Assembly: GCA_965243325.1 (NCBI GenBank)
Contig: CBDEUQ010000003.1
Span: 620,001 to 684,000, forward strand
Direction of reading: 5' to 3'
DNA length: 64,000 nucleotides
From: JANQOH01 sp965243325
GTDB taxonomy: Bacteria; Pseudomonadota; Alphaproteobacteria; UBA7887
In this document: positions 34,340-43,365 of the stretch, one piece after another
Layout: each line of letters opens with the position of its first letter
Numbering within the stretch: the stretch's first letter is position 1
The notes under the pieces: generated by a model
The model's input: the letters and a program-made list of their open reading frames with translations, nothing else
Told to the model about the DNA's origin: nothing
Databases searched by the model: none
Made by a program: the position numbers and the translations under genes

Positions 34340-35449
34340 TCAACCGGTGCGCGCGTGGAAGATACCGCGGCGTTTGCCCTCGAATACCAAGGGCCAGGCC
34401 GCGGCGAGGCCGCAGGCCACGATCGCCAGACAGAAGCTCCAGGACAGCCAGGGCTTGCCGACCGTCAGATACCTCAGTCCGAGGGCGGCAGCGAGGAAAA
34501 CTCCACCGGCGCAAGCGCCGGTGACGATGCGCCAGAACTGCCCGCGCCGGTCGACATCGCCCGAGAGCAACGCGGCGCTCGCGATGAGCGCCAGGACGAT
34601 CGCGTTCAGGGGAGCGGTCAGACGATGCCAGGCCTCGGCGCGGAATTGGTGGCGCCGACGCTCGTCCACCCCCTCTTCCGGCCAGATCAACTCGTGCAGA
34701 TAACGTTCACTCGCTTCGCGCCGTCGACCTGCAGGCAGCACGACCTCGTCGGCGAAATCGAACGTATAGCGGTCGAACAGAAGGAAGGAGGGATGTATCC
34801 TGTCGCGATCCGCATGCTGACGGCTTCCGTTCTCGAGAACGAAACGCGGCCCCTCCGGGGTCGCGAGAAGCGTCCCGCGCTCGGCGACCACGGTCACCCG
34901 CTCGTTCGGATCGCGGGCGTCGTGCACCAGGATGCCACGCAGGTCGCTGCCGCCCGCGCGCTCGCGGACAAAGACCGTCACGCCGTCCAGCGGCGTGTTG
35001 AAGACGCCTTCGCGCACGAGCACGCTCGCCAGCGAATGGCGGAGCTCGAACTGGCGGTCCTTGAACGCCCGGAAACCGGTCGGCATGAGGTAGAGGTTGA
35101 TCGCCAGGATCGCGACTGCCACAGCCGAGCCGAGCGCGATGGCGGGCGCGGCCAGGCGCAGATTGGAAGAGCCGGTGGCGCGCAGGATCACGAGCTCCGA
35201 ATCGGCTATCAACCGATGGTACGCGTGCAATACGCCGACGAACAAAGCAACCGGCAGGATGACCACCAGCACCTTGGGCATCAGCAACAGCGTCAGCAGG
35301 AGAAAGGCGGCGATCGACAGATCATGGTTGACGATCAGATCGACGAAGCGCAGCGACTGCGTCAGCCAGACGATGCCCGCGAGACACAGGGCGACGACGA
35401 CAAACGGCCAAGTCAGTTGTGCGGCGATGTAGAGCGACTGGCGTTGCAT
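34340..35449 (-). CDS. lptF: LPS export ABC transporter permease LptF
   Basis: Partner permease of LptG, 369 residues, with the same plan: helices near residues 12-32 and 50-75 (HDLSIAAFLLLTLLLMPKVLVVILPVALF), a periplasmic beta domain (RGILVHDARDPNERVTVVAERG), and C-terminal helices. The ATG at 35449 starts at QRQSLYIAAQLTWPF; longer frames extend into the divergent promoter region. It heads the lptF-lptG-lptD-surA-rsmA unit and is divergent from pepA, with 131 bases between. Confidence 0.93.
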   Translation of the reverse strand: MQRQSLYIAAQLTWPFVVVALCLAGIVWLTQSLRFVDLIVNHDLSIAAFLLLTLLLMPKVLVVILPVALFVGVLHAYHRLIADSELVILRATGSSNLRLAAPAIALGSAVAVAILAINLYLMPTGFRAFKDRQFELRHSLASVLVREGVFNTPLDGVTVFVRERAGGSDLRGILVHDARDPNERVTVVAERGTLLATPEGPRFVLENGSRQHADRDRIHPSFLLFDRYTFDFADEVVLPAGRRREASERYLHELIWPEEGVDERRRHQFRAEAWHRLTAPLNAIVLALIASAALLSGDVDRRGQFWRIVTGACAGGVFLAAALGLRYLTVGKPWLSWSFCLAIVACGLAAAWPLVFEGKRRGIFHARTG

Positions 35450-35580
35450 TTTTGGTCCGCGGGAGGCCCTCCCGGCGGCCGTTGCACGAATACGCGCACC
35501 ATAGACAAACGCTTGCCCGCGCGGCAACAATCGCCCGATCGAACGGCCCTTGCACCGCAGCATGCCTCCGGGAGACCGCC

Positions 35581-37080
35581 ATGAAAGTCGACTTCGTCAA
35601 ACCCGATCTCGCGACCTCCGCGGCGCTGGTCGTCGGCGTCGCCGCCGGCGGCGCTCTGAGCGCCAGCGCCAGCCGTCTCGACGACGCCACAGGCGGGGCG
35701 CTGAAACGTTCGATGAAGCACGCGCGGTTCGACGGCGAGTCGGGGAAGGTGCTGTCGATCCTCGCCCCGCACGGTGTGCGGGCGGGGCGGATAGTCCTCG
35801 CCGGCATGGGACGGCCGAAGAGCTTCGACGCGCTCGCCGCAACCCGGCTCGGCGGCGTGGTGGTGGCGCATCTGCAGAATTCCGGCGAGCGGCGAGCGGC
35901 GGTCGTCGTCGAACCGCCGAAGCACTCGCCGCTGGACCGCATCGCCGCTGCCGCACAGGTCGCGCACGGCGCTCGTCTGCGCGGCTACCGCTTCGACAAA
36001 TATCGTACGAAGCGGAGGAAGGCAGACCAACCCAGCTTGGGCCGCTTCACCGTCATGTGCCCCGAACCCGGCAAGGCACGCACCGCGCATGCGCCCCTCG
36101 ACGCGCTCGCGGACGGCGTGTTCCTTACGCGTGACCTGGTGTCGGAGCCGGCGAATGTGCTGACGCCCCCGGTGTACGCGAACGAGATCCGCAAGCTCAC
36201 GGACGACGGTCTCGACGTCGAGGTCCTCGACGGCGAGCGCCTCGCCGACATGGGTATGGGCGCAATCACCGGCGTTGCCGCCGGCAGCCAGCACGACGCG
36301 CACCTCGCCGTCGTGCGCTGGAACGGCGCCGCGCGCGACGGCAGTGAAGCGCCGGTGGCGATCGTCGGCAAGGGAGTCACCTTCGACACCGGCGGCATCT
36401 CCATCAAGCCGTCGTCCGGCATGGAAGACATGAAGTGGGATATGGGCGGCTCCGGCGTCGTTGTGGGCCTGATGCGCACGCTCGCCCGGCGCAAGGCGCG
36501 GCTGAACGCGGTCGGCGTGGTTGGACTCGTGGAGAACATGCCATCGGGTACGGCGCAGCGGCCCGGCGACGTGGTACGGTCCTACTCCGGTCAGACGATC
36601 GAGATACTCAACACCGACGCCGAGGGGCGTTTGGTGCTCGCGGACGCGCTCTGGTACGTGCAGGAGCGCTTCAAGCCGCGAGCGATGATCGATCTGGCGA
36701 CGCTTACCGGTGCCATCATCGTCAGTCTCGGCAAGTATCAGGCAGGAATGTTCTGCAACGACCGGCGGTTGAGCAAACGCCTCGTCGCGGCCGGCAAGGC
36801 CGTCGCGGAGCCGGTGTGGCCAATGCCGTTGGACGACCACTATGACACGCTCATCAAGTCGGACATCGCCGACATGAAGAACATCGGCGGACGGGGCGGC
36901 GGCAGCGTGACGGCCGCGAAGTTCCTCGAACGCTTCGTCAACGGCGTGCCTTGGGCGCACCTCGACATCGCCGGCGTAACGTGGACGGGCGAGTCGAGCC
37001 CTCTGGTGCCCAAGGGCGGCACCGGGTTCGGCGTCCGGCTGCTCGACCACCTGATCGCATCCCACTACGAGGGCAAGTAG
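35581..37080 (+). CDS. pepA: leucyl aminopeptidase
   Basis: Family M17 aminopeptidase of 499 residues with two metal ions. The metal/active-site signature NTDAEGRLVLADAL is intact, as are the lysine-containing GKGVTFDTGGISIKPS and the MKWDMGGSG strand. The N-terminal ~160 residues are the less conserved macro-like domain. No signal peptide. holC starts 8 bases later, which matches the alphaproteobacterial pepA-holC pairing opposite lptFG. Confidence 0.95.
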   Translation: MKVDFVKPDLATSAALVVGVAAGGALSASASRLDDATGGALKRSMKHARFDGESGKVLSILAPHGVRAGRIVLAGMGRPKSFDALAATRLGGVVVAHLQNSGERRAAVVVEPPKHSPLDRIAAAAQVAHGARLRGYRFDKYRTKRRKADQPSLGRFTVMCPEPGKARTAHAPLDALADGVFLTRDLVSEPANVLTPPVYANEIRKLTDDGLDVEVLDGERLADMGMGAITGVAAGSQHDAHLAVVRWNGAARDGSEAPVAIVGKGVTFDTGGISIKPSSGMEDMKWDMGGSGVVVGLMRTLARRKARLNAVGVVGLVENMPSGTAQRPGDVVRSYSGQTIEILNTDAEGRLVLADALWYVQERFKPRAMIDLATLTGAIIVSLGKYQAGMFCNDRRLSKRLVAAGKAVAEPVWPMPLDDHYDTLIKSDIADMKNIGGRGGGSVTAAKFLERFVNGVPWAHLDIAGVTWTGESSPLVPKGGTGFGVRLLDHLIASHYEGK

Positions 37081-37088
37081 ACGCCCCA

Positions 37089-37553
37089 ATGAATGACGCG
37101 ACGCGGTGCCCGGTCGCTTTCTACCATCTGACCCGGTCGCCGCTCGAACGCGCCTTGCCGCGGCTCCTCGAGCGCGCGCGCGGGCAGGACCTACGCGTGC
37201 TCGTGCGCTGCGGTTCGAGCGCCCGGCTCGCCGCGGTCAACGGACTACTATGGAGCTACGATCCGGCGAGTTTCCTGGCCCACGGCGGGCCCGAGGACGG
37301 ACGCGCGGCGGATCAGCCGATCTACCTTGCGCTCGACGACGGCAACCCGAACGCGGCCCAGGTCCTAGTCCTGCTCGATGGTACCGAGGCTGACGATCTT
37401 GCGGCGTTCGACCGCTGCCTTGACCTGTTCGACGGCAAGGATGCCGACGCGGTGGCGGCCGCTCGCGAGCGCTGGCAGCGGCTCCGCGACGCGGGCCATC
37501 CGCTGACCTACTGGACGCAGACGGAAACCGGCGGCTGGCACCAAAAAACGTGA
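37089..37553 (+). CDS. holC: DNA polymerase III subunit chi
   Basis: A 154-residue replisome subunit that links the clamp loader to single-strand-binding protein. The opening VAFYHLTRSPLERALPRLLERA, the LVRCGSSARLAAVNGLLWSYDPASFLAHG block and PIYLALDDGNPNAAQVLVLLDG are typical of HolC. It follows pepA by 8 bases. An IS256-family element is inserted 22 bases beyond its stop, so the gene itself is untouched. Confidence 0.9.
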   Translation: MNDATRCPVAFYHLTRSPLERALPRLLERARGQDLRVLVRCGSSARLAAVNGLLWSYDPASFLAHGGPEDGRAADQPIYLALDDGNPNAAQVLVLLDGTEADDLAAFDRCLDLFDGKDADAVAAARERWQRLRDAGHPLTYWTQTETGGWHQKT

Positions 37554-37575
37554 TCACCGCCGCACGGTGGGGTGA

Positions 37576-38855
37576 GGTGACGTAAGAATTTATGTGTCAG
37601 GTGGGAAGGGGGTACTCCCTGTGGTGACGACAACCACAAACAGGAGCACCCCGCATGTCCCAGCAAGCTGCGACGATCATGAGCCTACCCCAGGCCTTTG
37701 AGGTGGTGAAGGAGATGCAGGCAGGCGGACTGGACTGGGGCGAGGGCTACCGCCCGCTCGGCCGCCAGGCGCTGGCCGAGATCATCGAGGGCCGGATGGC
37801 CGAGGCGGTGGATCGCTGGCTCGACAACCTCGACGCCGGCGCGATGCGCGACCGGCGCAACGGGACCTACCGCCGCTGCCTGCTGAGCGAGCTCGGCGAC
37901 ATCGAGCTCAACGTGCCGCGCACCCGGCACTTCTGCCCGACCGGGGTTGTGAAGAGCTACGCAAGGCGCGCGCCGGAGATCGACCGTGCCATCCTGGCCG
38001 GCTTCGTGCTGGGGCTTTCGACGCGCAAGGTGGGCGAGGTCCTGCTGGCCCTGCTCGGGCGCCCGGTCTCGGCCGCGACGGTGAGCCGGGTCTCCAAGAC
38101 GCTCGACATGGCGGTCGAGGCCTTCCACCGCAGGCCGCTGAAGAACGCCTACAAGGCGCTGATGCTCGACGGCGTGGTGCTGGCCCGCAAGACCGGCGCC
38201 GGCGCGCTCAGGAGGCCGGTCCTGGTGGCGCTCGGCATCCGCCCCGACGGCAAGAAGGAGATCATCGACTTCCATCTCGCCGTCAGCGAAGGCGCCCGCG
38301 AGTGGGAAGTGTTCCTCAACCGGCTGTACCACCGCGGGCTCACCGGCGAAGGCCTTGAGATGATCTGCGTCGATGGCGGCAAGGGCCTGCTGGCTGCCTT
38401 GCCGTTCGTCTATCCCGGCATCCCGGTTCAGAGGTGCTGGGCGCACAAGATGCGCAACATCCTCAACAAGGTCCGCAAGGCCGACCAGGAGGCCGTCAAG
38501 GCCGATGTCCACGCCGTCATGAATGCAAAGAGCCGCCGCAAGGCCCAGAGCGCCGCCCGACGCTTCGCCGACCGCTGGCAAAGCACCTACCCCAAGGCCG
38601 TCGCCTGCCTGCGCAGCGATCTCGACGAGCTGCTCACCTGCTTCCGCTACCGGACCCTCGATGAGCGAAAGCGGGTCAGGACCACCAACGCCATCGAACG
38701 AAGGTTCCGGGAGGTCCGCAGACGAACCCGGCCCATGGGAACCTTCCAGGACCGGACCTCAATGGACCGCGTCCTCTACGCGGTATTCATCCACGAAAAC
38801 AAGTCTCAGGGAATCAGCACCCCCGTCTCCCTGACACATAACTCTTGACGTTACC
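37576..38855 (+). mobile_element. IS256-family insertion sequence, copy 1
   Basis: A 1280-bp element bounded by 26-bp imperfect inverted repeats: left end begins GGTGACGTAAGAATTTATG, right end (reverse complement) GGTAACGTCAAGAGTTATG, and both continue to TGTCAGG. It is flanked by 8-bp target duplications TGGGGTGA at 37568-37575 and 38856-38863. One transposase gene fills it. A second copy, identical in every stretch I compared, lies at 55807-57086. Confidence 0.95.
37655..38848 (+). CDS. IS256-family transposase
   Basis: Mutator-type DDE transposase of 397 residues. LSTRKVGEVLLALLGRPVSAATVSRVSKTLD forms the helix-turn-helix region, LMLDGVVL holds the first catalytic aspartate, CVDGGKGLLAALP the second, and the late RFREVRRRTRPMG region the glutamate-containing end that is typical of the family. 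Starts at ATG 37655, preceded by AACAGGAG. The product is identical to that of the copy at 55886, so at least one was acquired very recently. Confidence 0.95.
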   Translation: MSQQAATIMSLPQAFEVVKEMQAGGLDWGEGYRPLGRQALAEIIEGRMAEAVDRWLDNLDAGAMRDRRNGTYRRCLLSELGDIELNVPRTRHFCPTGVVKSYARRAPEIDRAILAGFVLGLSTRKVGEVLLALLGRPVSAATVSRVSKTLDMAVEAFHRRPLKNAYKALMLDGVVLARKTGAGALRRPVLVALGIRPDGKKEIIDFHLAVSEGAREWEVFLNRLYHRGLTGEGLEMICVDGGKGLLAALPFVYPGIPVQRCWAHKMRNILNKVRKADQEAVKADVHAVMNAKSRRKAQSAARRFADRWQSTYPKAVACLRSDLDELLTCFRYRTLDERKRVRTTNAIERRFREVRRRTRPMGTFQDRTSMDRVLYAVFIHENKSQGISTPVSLTHNS

Positions 38856-38931
38856 TGGGGTGAAAATAGCGTTGCTTTCGCGACGGACGTGCCGGATAGT
38901 CAAGGTGGAATCAGAGAGAAGGAGCGAGAAC

Positions 38932-39777
38932 ATGATCGTTTCTCCCACGCGGTTGGCGCTCCTGCCGACGATGATCGCGAGCGCGCTCGCCCTGAGCGCG
39001 TGCGGCGAGAGGCTCAGCACGGCCCAGCAAACGGCATCGCCGGAGGGGGCATTCGAGTCGGCGCTTCACGGCATCTACATCGACCTCTCTCAGTCGGAGC
39101 ACGACGAGGCCGACTACACGGATTCTGATGTCTTCGCCAACCGAGCGATCGCGCTGTCGGGCGGCGAGACGGTCGCTCCCGAAGAAATCGGGGCGCGCCT
39201 TCTGCCCGCTGAGGCAGCGACCGAACTTACCGATGCGCGTGCGCGCCTGGTCGAGGCGCTCGACGCCGGCGCCGCCGGGACGGCCCCGGATAGCGCGGCA
39301 AGCGCGCAGGGGATGTTCGACTGCTGGATGCAGGAGCAGGAAGAGAATCACCAACCCGGCGATATCTCGCGCTGCCGCGAGGGTTTCCTTGCGGCGATGG
39401 ACGAAGTCGATGTGGCGATGACGCCGCCTCCTCCGCCGCCGGACGTGAGGCAGCGTTTCTACATGATCTTCTTCGACCTCGGCAGCTCCACGTTGACTGA
39501 TGCCGCACTCGGCACGATCGGCGATATTCTGGGCACGTGGCGTTCGGGCTCCGAGAACATCAATCTCGTCGGGCATACGGATTCCTCCGGTTCCGAGGAG
39601 TTCAACATGCGGCTGTCTCAGGAACGAGCGGACACCGTCTCCGGGGTCTTGCAAGAGGGCGGCATCGACGGCGGTCGGCTCTCGTCGGTCGGCGTCGGCG
39701 AGAGCAGCCTCATCGTGCCTACATCCGACAATCAGCCGGAACCCAGAAACCGGCGGGTGGCCATAACGGTGGAGTAG
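38932..39777 (+). CDS. OmpA-family outer-membrane lipoprotein
   Basis: A 281-residue protein. Signal peptide with lipobox LSAC (about residues 22-25), an acidic region with two further cysteines (MFDCWMQEQE and SRCREG), a proline hinge (TPPPPPPD), then an OmpA/Pal-type peptidoglycan-binding domain: FDLGSSTLTDAAL, VGHTDSSGSEEFNMRLSQERADTV and PEPRNRRVAITV. It probably anchors the outer membrane to the cell wall. AGAAGGAG precedes the ATG. It lies 69 bases from the right target duplication of IS copy 1, which may separate it from an original upstream promoter. Confidence 0.88.
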   Translation: MIVSPTRLALLPTMIASALALSACGERLSTAQQTASPEGAFESALHGIYIDLSQSEHDEADYTDSDVFANRAIALSGGETVAPEEIGARLLPAEAATELTDARARLVEALDAGAAGTAPDSAASAQGMFDCWMQEQEENHQPGDISRCREGFLAAMDEVDVAMTPPPPPPDVRQRFYMIFFDLGSSTLTDAALGTIGDILGTWRSGSENINLVGHTDSSGSEEFNMRLSQERADTVSGVLQEGGIDGGRLSSVGVGESSLIVPTSDNQPEPRNRRVAITVE

Positions 39778-39872
39778 CGCACCGGCACTCGACGGACATC
39801 GCGCGTGGCACGTTACGCTGCGTGGGCGTGTGCAGCATGCTCGGGCTGCACACGTCGGGGCGGGGTTGCTGA

Positions 39873-41267
39873 ATGACTGGGACCACGGAACGCCTCGCGG
39901 AGTTCGTAGCCGGGCTCGGCTACCACAACCTGCCGCCGGCGGTGGCGGCACGCGCCAAAGCGCTGATTCTGGATCTGGTAGGCATTGCAGTGCGCGCCCG
40001 GCACGACGCCGAGTCAACCGAGAGCCTGATCTCGGGTGCGCAGCGCCTGGGCCTCGACCGCGGCCCCTGCGGGGTATTCGGCGACCCAGCCCGCTACACG
40101 ATGCCTGCGGCGGCACTGATCAACGGCACGCTGGCGCATTCGCTGGATTTCGACGACACCCATGCCGCGGCGTCGTTGCACACCGGCGCGCCGATCGCTC
40201 CGGCAGCGTTCGCTGCGGCCGAGGCGTGCGGCGCCTCCGGCCGCGATGCGCTCGCCGGCATTGTCGCCGGGATCGAGGTGCAGACCCGGCTTGGCAAGGC
40301 GCTCGTGCCGAAGGCGCACTACGCCCGAGGCTATCACCCGTCGGCGACCTGCGGCGCGTTCGGTGCGGCGGCGGCGGCCGCGCGGACGATGGGGCTGACC
40401 GCGGACCACGTCGCTCATGCGCTCGGCATCGCGTTAAGCCAAACATCGGGGTCGATGGCGTTTCTCGTCGACGGCGCCTGGACCAAGCGTTACCAGGTCG
40501 GTCACGCCGCGATGAATGGAACGATCGCCGCGAGCATGGCCGCCGCCGGCTTTCGAGGGCCCGCGGAACCGATCGTCGGGAAACACGGGTTTCTTCGCAG
40601 CTACGCGCCCGATCCCGAGCCGGCTTTGGCTGACGCCGGCCTCGGCGAGACGTGGGAGACGATGGCCGTTGCGGTCAAGCCGTATCCGTCGTGCCGCTAC
40701 AGTCACGCGGCGATGGACGCGGTGATCGATATCGCGCAGAGAGAAGCGGTGGCGGCGGAGGACGTCGAGGCGATTGAAGTCGGGCTACCGCGCACGGGCT
40801 GGGATCTTGTCGGTGACCCGCAGGAAGACAAGCAGTCGCCGAAGAGCACGGTCGATGGCCAGTTCTCGATGCCGTTTCTCGCCGCGGTCGCGCTTCGCCA
40901 GCATGGGCTGGCGTGGGACGATTACGCGAGACACCTCGCCGATCCGGCAACGCTGGCGCTCTGCCGCAAGGTACGTACGCGTGTGGACGACACGGCGGAG
41001 GCCGAATTTCCGGCGCACATGAGCGCACGAGTGGCCTTGTTCACGAAGCGTGACCGGTTCGAACGGTTCGTCGTCGTATGCAAGGGCGAGCCGGAGAATT
41101 TTCTTTCCGACGGGGAATTGCGAGCCAAGTTTGACGGTCTCACAGGCCCCTACCTGCCGTCGCAGCGGGGCGATCGGATTGTCGAAATGGTCCGCACCCT
41201 GGAATCGGTAGACGACATCGGCGCCTTTCTCGCCCTCACCCGCACTGCCGCGGCGGCAGCGGCTTGA
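39873..41267 (+). CDS. MmgE/PrpD family protein
   Basis: A 464-residue member of the 2-methylcitrate dehydratase / cis-aconitate decarboxylase fold: FDDTHAAASLHTGAPIAPAAFA, ARGYHPSATCGAFGAAAAAA, VDGAWTKRYQVGHAAMNG and KPYPSCRYSHAAMDA are diagnostic. Substrates of this family vary, and methylcitrate is unlikely here because no other prp gene is present. It leads a catabolic cluster with an acyl-CoA dehydrogenase and a CoA-transferase relic downstream. Confidence 0.88.
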   Translation: MTGTTERLAEFVAGLGYHNLPPAVAARAKALILDLVGIAVRARHDAESTESLISGAQRLGLDRGPCGVFGDPARYTMPAAALINGTLAHSLDFDDTHAAASLHTGAPIAPAAFAAAEACGASGRDALAGIVAGIEVQTRLGKALVPKAHYARGYHPSATCGAFGAAAAAARTMGLTADHVAHALGIALSQTSGSMAFLVDGAWTKRYQVGHAAMNGTIAASMAAAGFRGPAEPIVGKHGFLRSYAPDPEPALADAGLGETWETMAVAVKPYPSCRYSHAAMDAVIDIAQREAVAAEDVEAIEVGLPRTGWDLVGDPQEDKQSPKSTVDGQFSMPFLAAVALRQHGLAWDDYARHLADPATLALCRKVRTRVDDTAEAEFPAHMSARVALFTKRDRFERFVVVCKGEPENFLSDGELRAKFDGLTGPYLPSQRGDRIVEMVRTLESVDDIGAFLALTRTAAAAAA

Positions 41268-41284
41268 TCGGTCTTCATCGGGCG

Positions 41285-41455
41285 ATGAACCGGCGTCCGC
41301 CGCACCTGGATGCCGGCTGCGTCGCTTGCATGGCGTTCGGCAAGCCGGTCGTAAACAGGGCACCGATGCTCGCCGTCGTCGCCGGGATGAGCGGGAACGA
41401 CATCATCCGGCGGGCAATCTCCGACGGCGGCCATCTCGTGGACGAAGCGCCGTGA
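41285..41455 (+). CDS. small ORF coupled to the acyl-CoA dehydrogenase
   Basis: A 56-residue frame from ATG 41285 (an in-frame TTG at 41264 overlaps the MmgE/PrpD stop). It ends in a GTGA overlap with the acyl-CoA dehydrogenase start, the same coupling used by real gene pairs in this genome. It contains two cysteines (GCVACMAFGKP) and a hydrophobic LAVVAGMSG stretch. I do not recognise it. It may be a short conserved peptide, the 3' remnant of a deleted gene, or chance. Confidence 0.35.
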   Translation: MNRRPPHLDAGCVACMAFGKPVVNRAPMLAVVAGMSGNDIIRRAISDGGHLVDEAP

Positions 41456-42603
41456 CGCTGCCGAACGACCCGGAGGCGGCAATCCTCGCCAGCGTCGACC
41501 GCTTTCTCGAGCGCGACGTGGCGCCGTTCGCCCGCGAACTGGAGGCGTCGGACACTTATCCGCATGAGATCGTTGCGAAAATGGCCTCCCTGGGGCTGTT
41601 CGGCGCCACCATCGCCCCCGACTACGGCGGCCTGGGCCTTTCGGCGCTGTGCTACGCGCGGATCGTTGCGCGCGTTTCGGAGGTCTGGATGTCGCTGTCG
41701 GGTATCTTCAATTCGCATCTCATCATGGCGTCGGCGGTGCAGCGTTTCGGCGCCCCGGAACAGAAGGAGCGCTGGCTGCCTCGCATCGCAGCGGGCGAAC
41801 TGCGCGGCGGAGTCGCGCTTACCGAACCCGATTGCGGCACCGATCTGCAGGCCGTCCGCACCCGCGCCGTGCGCGACGGGAACTCCTACGTCATCGACGG
41901 CACCAAGACGTGGATCACGAACGCCATCGAGGGGGATGTTCTCGCCGTGCTCGCGAAGACCGACACGCGCGCCGAACCTCGGCACCGCGGCATGAGCCTG
42001 TTTCTCGTCGAGAAGGGGTCCGGCGTACGCATCGGGCGCAAACTCGCAAAACTCGGCTACCGTGGGGTCGATACCGGTGAGATCATCTTCGACAACTGCC
42101 GCGTGCCGGTGGACAACCTGATAGGCGGTCGGGAAGGCAAGGGCTTGCAACAGATCTTGAGCGGCCTCGAACTCGGGCGGATCAACATTGCGGCGCGGGG
42201 CCTCGGCATCGCTCGCGCGTGCCTGGAGCGCTCGACCGCCTACGCACAGGTGCGCCGCACTTTCGGCAAACCTATCGCGCAGCACCAGGCGATACAGATG
42301 AAGCTCGCCGACATGGCGACTCGCGTCGAAGCGGCGCGCTTGCTGGTCGATTCCGCTGCCGAAGCCTACGATTCAGGCCGCCGATGCGACATGGAAGCGG
42401 GAATGGCCAAGGTATTCGCGTCGGAAGCAGCGATCGACAACAGCCTCGAGGCAATGCGCATCCACGGTGCCTACGGGTATTCGAAAGAATTCGACATCGA
42501 GCGCTACTACCGCGACGCGCCGCTGTTGGCGATCGGCGAAGGCACCAACGAGTTACAGCGAATCATCATCGCCCGCCAGCTCGTCGAACGGCATCCGGTC
42601 TGA
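41452..42603 (+). CDS. acyl-CoA dehydrogenase
   Basis: FAD-dependent dehydrogenase of 383 residues, normal family length. GVALTEPDCGTDLQAVRTRAV and KTWITNAIEGDVLAVLAKTD bind FAD and substrate; the catalytic glutamate lies in AIGEGTNELQRIIIARQLV. RRTFGKPIAQHQAIQMKLADMA is the standard dimer-contact helix. Start GTG 41452 overlaps the preceding small ORF. With MmgE/PrpD and the CoA-transferase relic it suggests degradation of an unusual acyl-CoA or dicarboxylate. Confidence 0.9.
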   Translation: MTLPNDPEAAILASVDRFLERDVAPFARELEASDTYPHEIVAKMASLGLFGATIAPDYGGLGLSALCYARIVARVSEVWMSLSGIFNSHLIMASAVQRFGAPEQKERWLPRIAAGELRGGVALTEPDCGTDLQAVRTRAVRDGNSYVIDGTKTWITNAIEGDVLAVLAKTDTRAEPRHRGMSLFLVEKGSGVRIGRKLAKLGYRGVDTGEIIFDNCRVPVDNLIGGREGKGLQQILSGLELGRINIAARGLGIARACLERSTAYAQVRRTFGKPIAQHQAIQMKLADMATRVEAARLLVDSAAEAYDSGRRCDMEAGMAKVFASEAAIDNSLEAMRIHGAYGYSKEFDIERYYRDAPLLAIGEGTNELQRIIIARQLVERHPV

Positions 42604-42610
42604 CCGCTAC

Positions 42611-42850
42611 CGCGCCGGGCCCTTCGGCACCATGTTCCTCGCCGATCCGGGCGCGCGATGGTTTGTGCACACCTGACGGCTTACCGACGCACCGGTCCGC
42701 GCCGAGCGTGGCCGGGCTACGACGATCTGACGCACGCGGAGGCGGGTCGGTTTACGCTGACCGGAGCTCGGCGCCGACACCGACAGCATTCTCGCCGACC
42801 CAGGCTACAGCGCGAACCGCATCGCCGCGCCGCGAGGCGAGAGACGTCTG
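42611..42850 (+). pseudogene. relic of a CaiB/BaiF family CoA-transferase
   Basis: Three fragments of a CaiB/BaiF protein survive in about 240 bases. Frame 42611-42676 reads RAGPFGTMFLADPGAR, the N-terminal CoA-binding segment; another frame from about 42718 reads YDDLTHAEAGRFTLTGA, a segment near the C-terminus; a third from 42764 reads ELGADTDSILADPGYSANRI, the extreme C-terminus. The ~300 central codons are gone and the fragments are out of phase. The order matches the family, which makes chance unlikely. Confidence 0.6.
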
Positions 42851-42859
42851 AACGGCCGC

Positions 42860-43279
42860 CTATCCGTCGGCCCGCGGAACCCAAGGGATGACCCGGACGT
42901 CGATCCCCTCGTCGCGGAGCGCTTCGGCCTCTTTCCGGTCAGCGTCACCATGGATGCTACGCGGCGCCGTTTCACCGTAGTGAATCTTGCGCGCCTCCTC
43001 AGGGAAGCGCCTGCCAACATGCTCGCTGTTCTTCTCGACCTCGGCGCGCAGCGCGCGCAAACGGCCGAGGATCTCGCCGTCCCGCTCGGCGGCGTTGACG
43101 TCGGCGGCCTCGCGCTTGCTGGCGATGTTGGGCGCCATCGGAGCCTTGCCGATCTTGCGGCTGCCGCAGATCGGGCAGGCGATCTCGCCGGCTGACGCTT
43201 GCCGTTCGTATCCCGCGCTGTCGCGAAACCAAGCCTCGAAGACATGTGCATCGGGGCACTTCAGGTTAAAGACAATCAT
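42860..43279 (-). CDS. DUF1178 family protein
   Basis: A 139-residue protein of unknown function found throughout alphaproteobacteria. It starts with MIVFNLKCPDAHVFEAWFRDS and carries a putative zinc ribbon, with Cys8 and the pair CPICGS (about 35-40). The C-terminal IHYGETAPRSIHGDADRKEAEALRDEGI, broken over two helices, is characteristic. The start ATG 43279 gives the family N-terminus. It diverges from the methyltransferase gene with 86 bases between. Confidence 0.88.
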   Translation of the reverse strand: MIVFNLKCPDAHVFEAWFRDSAGYERQASAGEIACPICGSRKIGKAPMAPNIASKREAADVNAAERDGEILGRLRALRAEVEKNSEHVGRRFPEEARKIHYGETAPRSIHGDADRKEAEALRDEGIDVRVIPWVPRADG

Positions 43280-43365
43280 CGGCCGCGATCCTCGAGCGAC
43301 TGGCCGCAGGGCGGCGCATATGCCACTTAGATGGCACGCTTTCGCCATCACAACAAGGGTTTGCC

